Positions 31,326-39,601 of a stretch of DNA of 60,000 nucleotides are shown piece by piece. Positions within the stretch are counted from its first letter, which is position 1, and each line of letters begins with the position of its first letter. The notes under the pieces were generated by a model, which did not search any database, was not told the origin of the DNA, and saw only the letters and a list, made by a program, of their open reading frames with translations. Source of the DNA: Symsagittifera roscoffensis (taxonomy: Eukaryota > Xenacoelomorpha > Acoela > Convolutidae); assembly GCF_963678635.1 (NCBI RefSeq), contig NC_087063.1, positions 83,997,574 through 84,057,573 on the forward strand. Direction: 5' to 3'. A program made the translations under genes and the position numbers.

Positions 31326-32120
31326 ACAGACAGAAAAAATTGAAAACAGCAATCTGCCAATTTTGAGTAAGTTTTGCACGCAAGTTTGAGTTTTAGGGTG
31401 ATCTTGAGTCAAACTTTCTGTCTGAAAATTAGCTTTTGGATGCAAACGTTTTTTCGAAATGAGTCATTTGCTCTTATTAATTAGTTCTGTCTATTCCAAC
31501 TTTTTGTAATTCTCTTTATAATTTAATAGCAAAAGATTTCTTCAGACAGAAATAATGAAAAAGAGCAGTCTGCCACATTTATGCTACTTTTGCGGGCAAA
31601 CTTGAAATTTCAGGTGACCTTGAGTCATATTTCTGTCTGGAAAAGTAGTTTTTGCATGCAAAGGTTCTCTATGACAAAAGCTCTTTTTAATTAAATCTGT
31701 CTGTTCCAACTTTTGGCAACTTTCTCTGTTCCAGGTGACCTTGAGTAATTCCTTTTTTGTAATTCTCTTCATAATTTAATAGCAAAAGATTTCTTCAGAC
31801 AGAAATAATGAAAAAGAGCAGTCTGCCACATTTATGCTACTTTTGCGGGCAAACTTGAAATTTCAGGTGACCTTGAGTCATATTTCTGTCTGGAAAAGTA
31901 GTTTTTGCATCAAAAAGATTTCTTCAGACAGAAATAATGAAAAAGAGCAGTCTGCCACATTTATGCTACTTTTGCGGGCAAACTTGAAATTTCAGGTGAC
32001 CTTGAGTCATATTTCTGTCTGGAAAAGTAGTTTTTGCATGCAAAGGTTCTCTATGACAAAAGCTCTTTTTAATTAAATCTGTCTGTTCCAACTTTTGGCA
32101 ACTTTCTCTGTTCCAAATTT
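31326..32120. repeat. Four tandem copies of a 130-250 bp repeat
   Basis: A unit starting '(aaaagatttcttca)gacagaaataatgaaaaagagcagtctgcc' and continuing through 'caggtgaccttgagtca' starts at 31,531, 31,784 and 31,913. The later copies are nearly identical to each other but truncated to different lengths. A diverged fourth copy begins near 31,326. The spacing, 253 then 129 bp, indicates unequal exchange within a longer unit. Short open frames here are repeat-encoded. Confidence 0.85.
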
Positions 32121-32387
32121 TGGCAACTCTCTCTGATAAGCATGCATACGCACACTCAGTAAAAATAAAAAATAATAGATTATAATGAATTTTTATTGTC
32201 AGTCTTCATAACTATCAAAAAGAATTATTTATAAAAGATTGAAAATGGATTATAATGTTACTATTTTTCGAAACAATAAAAATCATTATAATCGTTTATA
32301 ATCAGTTATAATCGATTCTTTTAAAAAAATTCTCAACCTTTATTGAATTATGATCCATAGTAGTATAGATATACGACACTGGGATCG

Positions 32388-32785
32388 GGGGGGGGGGGGG
32401 TGATCCCTACAGGGATCATTGGGTATAGATTATACCTAATGATCCCTATGTAAATATTTATACCTAATGATCCCTATGTAAAATATTTATACCTAATGAT
32501 CCCTATGTAAAATATTTATACCTAATGATCCCTATGTAAAATATTTATACCTAATGATCCCAATGTATAATTTTTATACTTAATGATCCCTACAGGGATC
32601 ATTGGGTATAGATTATACCTAATGATCCCTATGTAAATACTTATACCTAATGATCCCTATGTAAAATATTTATCCCTAATGATCCCTATGTAAAATATTT
32701 ATACCTAATGATCCCTATGTAAAATATTTATACCTAATGATCCCAATGTATAATTTTTATACTTAATGATCCCTATGTAAAACTT
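32388..32785. repeat. Minisatellite with a 183-bp higher-order unit, preceded by a G13 run
   Basis: A 29-30 bp unit ('atacctaatgatccctatgtaaaatattt') is repeated about five times within each of two higher-order copies that start at 32,401 and 32,584. Each higher-order copy begins with 'tgatccctacagggatcattgggtatagat', itself an inverted repeat of the unit core. A G-run of about 13 bases at 32,388-32,400 precedes the array. Confidence 0.9.
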
Positions 32786-33682
32786 CGGTAAATTATTGAG
32801 TATTCCCACTGAACGTTGTGGAAACGGGAATGGAATTAAGTTTCGGTCGGTGCATGTTTTCCCTTCTAAAGTTTGGGGGTATTGGCTTGTTTACATGTAA
32901 AAGGACGTTATATACCTATTATATGTAATAGGAAAGCACCAGATTTTGGCAGCGTAGCTTAACTGTTGGCTGCGGTGAACGATTTCCTTCAAAAATGCAT
33001 GTTTTATTGCTGAATCTCAAAGAAAGGAAAATTCGTCAATTGCGGCGGCCGCCACCTCTATTTAGGCAAAAGCTAATGATCAATTTGACCGAAATAAGAA
33101 TGAAAAGTTTCTTTATGCCAAATGAAAGTAAAAAACAAAGAAAAATTATGCAACACTGAAAACTCTAAAATAATGAAATTGGCTTGAAAATTTTGACATT
33201 TCCATTTTCCGTGTCTACAGGAGACTGAAAAATAAACGTCTGAAATCTATGACAAAAGCTTTGATTTTATAGAAAGGTTGAAAGAGCTAATAAGTTGAAG
33301 TGGGTTAAGATCTTGAAAAACGAGAACACTGATGAAAGCCAAAAGTGCCCAGAAATATTGTCAAAACTTGTACCTAACTTGTTACTATAAAATTGAAGTG
33401 GAACAAAATTTCTTGGGGTCCGAGTAGAGGAAAACGCATGGCGCTCGACTCTCAGCCGAAAGGCGGCGTTTCGAAACCCGTCCGGAAATTGTACTGAAAG
33501 GAGGCAACAGTTGCTGGTATGGTGATATCCCCCCATAGATCGATTTTGTATTTTTTATAGTAATCTAACTTCTCGGATTACTGCTATTCAGTTAAAAATT
33601 GGGTAAAAATGTCAATTACTAAAAAATGTAGTGTTTAAAATGAAATTGAAAAGTGTACAAAACAGCCATATTAAATTGTTAG
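32786..33682. other. Spacer before the Polinton block, possible tRNA-derived fragment
   Basis: Non-coding. At 33,440-33,480 the plus strand reads 'gcgctcgactctcagccgaaaggcggcgtttcgaaaccc', resembling the anticodon arm, extra arm and T-loop half (box B-like GTTTCGAAACC) of a tRNA or tRNA-derived SINE. The acceptor and D-arm half cannot be folded, so it would be a fragment. No terminal inverted repeat of the Polinton could be located here. Confidence 0.3.
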
Positions 33683-34129
33683 TTAATGGGTAAGCATGTG
33701 AGTTAGGAAACGTTTCAAAACATGATCATTTATGTAAGCAAAATCAGAAGCATCACCATTAAAGTTTTTATCATAAATCAAATGTGCAATATAAATGCAA
33801 AAAGAACCGCACATGGTAGAGTTTGAGTCTTGCATGGGAAAGTGTGTCATCAATTCAGTCACCTGATGAAAATTCTCATTCAATCGTTTATACAGATTGG
33901 TGTACTGCCAAAGAGGAAGACCGAGAGGATCAGCAAAATATAAAACATTTCTTCTGTTGCAAATTACAATCCAATGTGTCCCCGGAGAATCTGATTTTGA
34001 AGTGTTCACAATCATAAAGATATTGTTTGGGATGTGAGGTGGAAAATTTTTCGCTGCAAATACTCCAAGAAACTTATATTTCAGATGTTTACAGTTCTGA
34101 ATGAGATCCTGCAACTGAATTTCATCCAT
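33683..34129 (-). CDS. PRO: Adenain-like cysteine protease
   Basis: About 148 residues counted from the ATG at 34,129, which directly follows the capsid stop codon; the frame is open further upstream. The C48/C5-type catalytic pattern is visible: His in GTHWIVI, an acidic residue in YFADPLG, Gln in FPMQDS and Cys in STMCGSFC. In Polintons and adenoviruses this enzyme matures capsid proteins. Position downstream of the major capsid gene fits. No break is seen in this gene. Confidence 0.85.
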   Translation of the reverse strand: MDEIQLQDLIQNCKHLKYKFLGVFAAKNFPPHIPNNIFMIVNTSKSDSPGTHWIVICNRRNVLYFADPLGLPLWQYTNLYKRLNENFHQVTELMTHFPMQDSNSTMCGSFCIYIAHLIYDKNFNGDASDFAYINDHVLKRFLTHMLTH

Positions 34130-34131
34130 TT

Positions 34132-35438
34132 TTAGACGGTCGAAATTGGAAGGACGTTCTTTGTAACTTTGCGGTCGGATGTAATAAATACATTGGATGA
34201 GCGTATACCCCAAACAAAAATTTCAAGGTTTGCTGTCAACGCGTTTGAGAATTGAAGATCGAGTGAAACTGAGCAGTTAGTAAGTTCTGGATGCAAGAAG
34301 TCATGAGCTGCCTGCTGTGTGCTAGTGAGATCAAAACACATAATAAAGTGCTGTTGGTAGTTATCCAGAGTGATTCCCAGCCCGCAGTGCAACAAACCTA
34401 GCGCTGATAGTGTGTTGAAGAAGAGACGTTTATGATCTTGTGTACTGATTGGTGTACTTGCTATTGGCAAACCGTTCCGTCTCAAGGTAACTTGCTCCAA
34501 TCCAAACTTTTGATAATGAAAAGGATTCGTTCGGTTTGTTCCTAGAAATGCATTATTTGTGATCAATGCTATTATAATTTGTCTCACCGGTTCACGAGCA
34601 AAAATGTCTTCCTGTTGCCAGCTGCGCTGACCAGCTGTTGCAAGAAATGTTTTTGTAATTTCTTCTTGATATGGGTAGTTCGCAGGAGTTTTGAGCAAAG
34701 TTGATTCAATGGCAGAGAGCACATGGTCGGTCACAGTCATTTTTCTAACATATAGGTTCGCTTCGTGTATTTGCAGCTTGTAATGCTTGGCAGCATCTTC
34801 AGAATAATGAGAAAGTCTTCAAGAGAACGTCTGTAGGAAAGTCTGAGGGTAACACCGCTCAACAAATGCTTGTCACAAGTGAAAAAATCAACTCCAGCGG
34901 GTCCAAAGAACCAAATTTCCCTCGATTCACGAACCAGTTCTCGTTGAGATGTGAAATCAGCTGCATCTATTGCAGCGGGATTGTTTTCAAAACGATATCC
35001 CTGACACTTAAGCCATGAATCCTTGGCTCCTTTGCTGTTAGAAAATTCTTTTCCAATAAAGCTTTTATGCGCAAAATTACTATTGGCATTTGAGATTTTG
35101 AGTCCATTAGCAGAGAGGGTACAGTCAGAGAAAAGGGAATACAGGGAGTTGTTTACGAGGAACGGTGAATCAGACACAGTAGGATCAGTGTTGTCGTATC
35201 GCAGATCAGCTCCATTTGATTGCGTTACTTTACATCGTATTTCCAAATAAATTTTTTGCAGGTCAACAAAATTATTACGGTCACCGGTGATTTCAAATTC
35301 AAGCATTGGTCCATTGGGTGAATAGACAGGTCCAATTTTTTGATCAAAAGGGTTTTCAAAAGTAATCAAAAGAGGTTGTTTTTCAAACAAATCCAGTGAT
35401 CTATGGGTAGCTTCATTGGGTAACAAATTAGCGATCAT
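34132..35438 (-). pseudogene. MCP: Polinton major capsid protein, split by a frameshift
   Basis: Two adjacent frames look like the two halves of a double jelly-roll capsid protein. The N-terminal half (34,737-35,438, 233 codons) contains the typical FVDLQKIYLEIRC strand and a LFSDCTLSANG motif. The C-terminal half (34,132-34,740, 202 codons) contains FGLEQVTLRRNGLPI and a CFDLT motif near its end. They overlap by four bases at a run of five A residues (transcript sense, 34,739-34,743), the classic place for a one-base indel. The combined length (about 430 residues) is slightly below that of complete family members. A natural stop-start pair is possible but unusual for a capsid protein. Confidence 0.75.
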
Positions 35439-35853
35439 TTTTGATGTTTGAGAAAAAATCTGCTCGACTTCTCACTGGTCTGATTTTTCTTCGAATGGTT
35501 GTTTTTCTTTTTCGAGCCCCTACTGACCTTCCTCTTCGTAATCCATTCATTGGTGTCTTTCGACGACGACGTCTACCACCACCGAGTTGTTTTCTTGCAG
35601 TTTTTGTGACAGTGTTTTTCAATGCTTGTTTAGGAGACTTCTTTTTCATAGCGACATCAATTAGTTCTGGCGCTGCACTCATCAAAAGTTCTCTGCCCAG
35701 TTTTTTCGCAGCCGGTAGAATAACCCGTCGTGCAAACGGTATAGCAACACGACCAATACCAGCAGCCAAAGCGCCAAACCCACCACTGCCGCGTTGTCGG
35801 TAGTGTCCAGAGAAATGAGGAAGTGAAGCTTGCTTTGCATAATATTGTTCCAT
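35428..35853 (-). CDS. Basic virion core-like protein
   Basis: 141 residues. The N-terminal half has Gly-rich and hydrophobic/amphipathic stretches (GGFGALAAGIGRVAIPFARR). The C-terminal half is highly basic with an Arg cluster near residues 92-100 and another near 112-130. The layout is like small adenovirus/Polinton core or pVI/pX-type proteins that contact DNA or membrane. It lies between minor and major capsid genes, overlapping the latter by 11 bases. Confidence 0.6.
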   Translation of the reverse strand: MEQYYAKQASLPHFSGHYRQRGSGGFGALAAGIGRVAIPFARRVILPAAKKLGRELLMSAAPELIDVAMKKKSPKQALKNTVTKTARKQLGGGRRRRRKTPMNGLRRGRSVGARKRKTTIRRKIRPVRSRADFFSNIKNDR

Positions 35854-35859
35854 TGGTTT

Positions 35860-36729
35860 TCAATCAAAGCGCTTGAATTTTAGAGTCAACACAACTTTAC
35901 CAGTTCCTGCAAAGGGCACTACTCTTCCAGTTTCTGTGCGCAACTGCAACGATATTGATTGTACAGATGAAGTGAATAATTTTTTGTAGTCTAAATTAGT
36001 GAAGTTTTTTCGATGATTAGGTTCAATGCTGCAGGCACTATCGTTTTTGATGCGTCTATTTGAATCAATGACGCGTAACAATGGGGCCTTTGCATCACCA
36101 ACAGTTTGGTATTGAAAAATGTCAATATAGACAAAAATTAGACTTGTCCCACTTGATAAGTCATATGGGAAATGAGATTCGTACAGTTCGTTTCCCTCAT
36201 AAGATGCATCGAAGGAGGGTATCATATTGTAACCAACGTGATATTCACCGTTCTCATCAAGCTTTGCATTGTAGCCTAACAAACTGGGTATTTGGGGACT
36301 TGGGAATGAGATTCCTTCATTTGCGTTCATCCAAATGCTCATGCTATTCGTGATTTCTTGAGGACTCGCATCAAAATGAATTTTGTCTTTGAGTTTTGTT
36401 TTTATCTTATTAATCAATTGTTCTATAAAAGTGTACTCTCCTGATTTGATAAAAATTTTTTCGCCATAGTAGGGTCTGGAAATTGTATTCCGATTGCCAG
36501 CGTTGGATTTACTGGCTACTACTTCGGATGCTCTGAAGTACGTAAATTCCTCATCAGTAACATTGTTTAATTTTGTGGGGAAAATTATTTCTGAGAGAGC
36601 AACTCTCCAATCTCCGTCTAAAGCTATTTCCTCTTTACAAAAATTTCTAAAACTGGCCAAAGTGTTGTCTGGGAAATAATCCATTGATGCTGTTGAAATC
36701 AAATGTACAGTAAACTCATCACTGCCCAT
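35860..36729 (-). CDS. mCP: Penton-like minor capsid protein
   Basis: I choose the ATG at 36,729 (MGSDEF), giving 289 residues. The frame is open nine codons upstream into the integrase gene. The start region, with an FPDNTLASFRN motif, then a tryptophan within a sequence ending in EIIFPTKLNNV, is the typical beginning of the single jelly-roll penton protein of Polintons. The rest is rich in short beta-like strands. Intact. Confidence 0.75.
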   Translation of the reverse strand: MGSDEFTVHLISTASMDYFPDNTLASFRNFCKEEIALDGDWRVALSEIIFPTKLNNVTDEEFTYFRASEVVASKSNAGNRNTISRPYYGEKIFIKSGEYTFIEQLINKIKTKLKDKIHFDASPQEITNSMSIWMNANEGISFPSPQIPSLLGYNAKLDENGEYHVGYNMIPSFDASYEGNELYESHFPYDLSSGTSLIFVYIDIFQYQTVGDAKAPLLRVIDSNRRIKNDSACSIEPNHRKNFTNLDYKKLFTSSVQSISLQLRTETGRVVPFAGTGKVVLTLKFKRFD

Positions 36730-37735
36730 TTTCGTTATAATCAGCTTTGTTTCCAATTAAACTAAGTTCTTTTTCATAAAATTTTCCGCTGATTTCTTCC
36801 TTTTCCGCATCAATGAGACTGTATGTTGGAGGGTTTACAGTAGGAATGGCAACTATTTCAAAAACTTCGTCTGTAAAAATCTGCTTGTAACCTTTTCTAA
36901 AAGGCAAGTCAGTCTTCGCTATTCGCACATAGTCACCAACATAAAATTTTGGTTTCTGTACCAACTTCGATGAACTGTTTGCAATTAATGAAACTAAAGC
37001 AGGTACATGTTTTCTTGTGACCTTGTTTGGAGCCAATTTTGTTACTCTATTAACGCGTGAGTTAAACGTTTGAACAAAATTTTGTAATTTTTCAATATAA
37101 CTGTAAGTCCATTCAAACTCCAAGTATTTGTAGATAATACTTTTCAGCGATCGAATGTTTCTTTCGGCAAACGCTGATTTTTTTTCACTGTGAGTATCGT
37201 ATTTGATGATTTCTCGTTTAGTACATAATTTTTCGAACTCTCCTTTAAACTCGGTGCCTTTGTCAACCCAAACTTTTTTTGGTTGTTTTGTTTTGATCAT
37301 TTTTTTGAAAGCTTCGGTTGTTTCCTTAGCATATTTGGTCTTCAGGGGTTCCACTCGTAAGTAGCGAGAGAGACAATCGACAGCAACTAACAAATATCGT
37401 ACCCCTCGGTTATATTTAGCCAATTTATCAACATAAGCCAAGTCAAGAGACCAAATTTCGTTGATATCGTTAACAATCACTTTTAGCCGAGGATATGTTT
37501 TACGAAACAATCCATACTTTGTATGTGATGATTGAGATCTCAGAAAATTTTAAACTTTTTTTGGTGAGAGTTGACTAGCATTTGTTAAATTTTTAACGCT
37601 ACCAAATGCAGCTGGACCTTTCGTGTAGAGTAATTTGAGTTTCTTTTCTTCACTGATAGTAGGATTTCCATTCTTTTGTTGACGTCGTCGCAAACGATTC
37701 TTTACTGCTTTCATAGTTTTTATCATCGTCGTCAT
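36719..37735 (-). pseudogene. INT: Polinton integrase interrupted by one stop codon
   Basis: The catalytic part (36,719-37,510) has the retroviral-type triad: Asp in WSLDLAYV, Asp in VWVDKGTEF and Glu in AFAERNIRS. A KFYVGDYVRI segment, as in the C-terminal integrase domain, follows. The same frame upstream (37,553-37,735) encodes the expected N-terminal region (KLKLLYTKGPAAFGS). A single TAA at 37,550-37,552 separates the two. A likely start near 37,735 overlaps the end of the preceding unknown ORF in another frame. The enzyme would join element ends to the host genome. Confidence 0.8.
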
Positions 37736-38591
37736 CGTCGTCGTTGGTGGTTGGGAAAAACTCTTTTTTCTGGGTTTTTCTTTTGTCGGATTGCTTGGTT
37801 TTGGGTTTGAGAGTTGTCGATCGAGTCTTCGAAGAGTAGGGTTTCGATCTCTTCGAGTCCTCAGTTGTCGGGTTGTCGGAGACGAAGGAGGCAGAAGTTG
37901 AGGGCTTAGCTGCTTCGCTCTTAAGCGAGCGGAGAATCTGTTTGGCATAAGTGTTGGACACTAAGCTAGGATCAAGATTCAGTTCTTTCAAAATTTGAGG
38001 ATAAAAAACACCCTCAAGTTTTTTTGTGTTTTGCTGTGTATCGTACAAAAAGGATTCAATTTTAACGAGTGTTGGTTTTCCTTGAATTAGAACATATCCG
38101 TCAGTGTCTAATGTCAAGGATTCAACTTTGAACAACTGCTTCAGCACTATGTTTGCCCTTTCCAATTTATTAGCTTCCAATAGCTCTTGAATGGATTCCA
38201 TAACCTTTCGAAACACTTCAGCGGTTTTTCCATAACTTTTTTCATCCTTTTTTTCTAATCTCTTTGAACTTGTCTGCTGCTGAGAATTGTATGATTCAAT
38301 ATTTTCTTCTGCTTCATCATCACCATCACCACTGAAATTAGTAAGTGCAGATAAATTTCTTTTTCGAAGATTTGGTACTACATTACTAGGGGTTAAAGGA
38401 ATAGGAGATGTTGGGTTTAATGGTGGTGGAGAGTCACGCCTGATATTTCGTTCTCGAAATCGTTGTATGTAATTGAGTTGAGATGATTTGTCGTTAATTA
38501 ATGGATTATGAAGGATTTGAGATTGTGGTGCAGTTTTTTCATCTGGAGCATATGTTTTTCGAGGAATGAGGATGAATTCTTCAGCATACAA
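37650..38591 (-). CDS. Unknown Polinton-associated protein (313 aa)
   Basis: Starts MYAEEFILIPRK, followed by a Pro/Ser/Thr-rich segment, an acidic patch, a predicted helical central region (about residues 115-215, rich in Leu/Glu/Lys), a basic Lys/Arg/Ser stretch and an aspartate run near residue 285. Polintons usually have one such poorly conserved gene near the integrase. I do not recognise a domain. Confidence 0.6.
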   Translation of the reverse strand: MYAEEFILIPRKTYAPDEKTAPQSQILHNPLINDKSSQLNYIQRFRERNIRRDSPPPLNPTSPIPLTPSNVVPNLRKRNLSALTNFSGDGDDEAEENIESYNSQQQTSSKRLEKKDEKSYGKTAEVFRKVMESIQELLEANKLERANIVLKQLFKVESLTLDTDGYVLIQGKPTLVKIESFLYDTQQNTKKLEGVFYPQILKELNLDPSLVSNTYAKQILRSLKSEAAKPSTSASFVSDNPTTEDSKRSKPYSSKTRSTTLKPKTKQSDKRKTQKKEFFPTTNDDDDDDDKNYESSKESFATTSTKEWKSYYQ

Positions 38592-38601
38592 GCTTAAGGT
38601 T

Positions 38602-38898
38602 CTAGTTTTTCAGGTAAATGTAACACGATTCTCCGATTGATTTAACCAGTGAAATATTGTTTGCCAAAACTTTTCGTTTTTCTCGGATACTAAACTTAGG
38701 GTCAACAATTTTTCCAAATGGTATTTTCTTACTCTCGATGAAACTCTTGTTAGCTGGATCATGTCCCAGAAAAACATTTACAAAACAATCGCAAAGAAAT
38801 CTAATAAAATTTGAATCAGCTCCTGTCAAAATTGATCTACAATGGCGACTATTGAGCATTTGCTTCATTATACATAATTCTTTCTCTTTCATTTTCAA
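38602..38898 (-). CDS. Small Polinton protein (98 aa)
   Basis: Sits between the ATPase gene (overlapped by 50 bases) and the unknown ORF. It has a predicted-helical motif, NFIRFLCDCFVNVFLG, then a basic segment ending RKVLANN. A small frame with an 'ILxGxD..FI..LC...N..LG' outline commonly follows the packaging ATPase in Polintons. Function unknown. Confidence 0.5.
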   Translation of the reverse strand: MKMKEKELCIMKQMLNSRHCRSILTGADSNFIRFLCDCFVNVFLGHDPANKSFIESKKIPFGKIVDPKFSIREKRKVLANNISLVKSIGESCYIYLKN

Positions 38899-39601
38899 GA
38901 GATGTGATAACTGCTTTTGAGGATGGTAAATAGAAAATGGTTGGTGATGGTGGAACTATGTTTGACGAATAACGAAGACATTCTGAAGTTTTGGGATCCA
39001 AGTCTATCAACAGATGACCGAAATCTTCTTTCGTTGCTAACTGATACGCATGACGGAGGAATTTTGCATTATTCAACTGTCTGCCTAAATAATCAATTTG
39101 TTGAATGTCTCGTGGTGATTTGAACAAAATTAAGTGAGTTGTATTCAAATCTATTGTACGTGATTGCTTACTTTGCTGAAATAAATTGTGCTTGAGATAA
39201 ATAACATGAACATTTTTATGTCGACCTGCTGTAGCTAATTTAACAAAATCTTTTTCATTAAAAATTTCTTCATAGGTACCATCAAAGACAATCATACAAT
39301 CCCGTAAGTTATTAACAATTTCAAAGCTGGGCAATTTTATAAATTCAATATCAAATTTGTTGTGAGAAACAAAGGAACGGTATTTGGGTTGATCGTGAAG
39401 ATAAAAATAAAATATCTTGTTATACGATGGATAGAATGTACCTTTGAGAAGCATTTGAAAAATTAAATCAGTTTTGCCAGATCCCGAGGGACCTGAAACG
39501 GACATAAACAGACAATCTTTTGTTGAAATGATCTTATTCATTATTATAACTTGGGATTGGGTAACATGTAACCAACTGTACTGGATAGTATTGAAAGCCA
39601 A
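38849..39601 (-). CDS. ATP: FtsK/HerA-type genome packaging ATPase
   Basis: 250 residues with Walker A GPSGSGKT at about residues 37-44 and Walker B MIVFDG about 75 residues later, then an HVIYLKHNLF strand with candidate sensor residues. It matches the A32-like ATPases that pump DNA into Polinton and adenovirus-like capsids. The frame is intact; the start shown is the first ATG. Confidence 0.85.
   Translation of the reverse strand: MAFNTIQYSWLHVTQSQVIIMNKIISTKDCLFMSVSGPSGSGKTDLIFQMLLKGTFYPSYNKIFYFYLHDQPKYRSFVSHNKFDIEFIKLPSFEIVNNLRDCMIVFDGTYEEIFNEKDFVKLATAGRHKNVHVIYLKHNLFQQSKQSRTIDLNTTHLILFKSPRDIQQIDYLGRQLNNAKFLRHAYQLATKEDFGHLLIDLDPKTSECLRYSSNIVPPSPTIFYLPSSKAVITSLENERERIMYNEANAQ

Larger units (their letters stand above)
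33683..39601 (-). mobile_element. Polinton/Maverick-type element block (capsid, packaging and integration genes)
   Basis: Eight collinear, tightly packed or overlapping minus-strand frames give packaging ATPase, small conserved ORF, unknown ORF, integrase, penton-like minor capsid, basic core-like protein, major capsid and adenain-like protease. That set is diagnostic of Polintons. The protein-primed DNA polymerase B that autonomous Polintons carry is absent between 29,839 and 43,600. I could not find terminal inverted repeats. At least two genes are broken. The copy is therefore truncated, rearranged or naturally polymerase-less. Confidence 0.85.
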
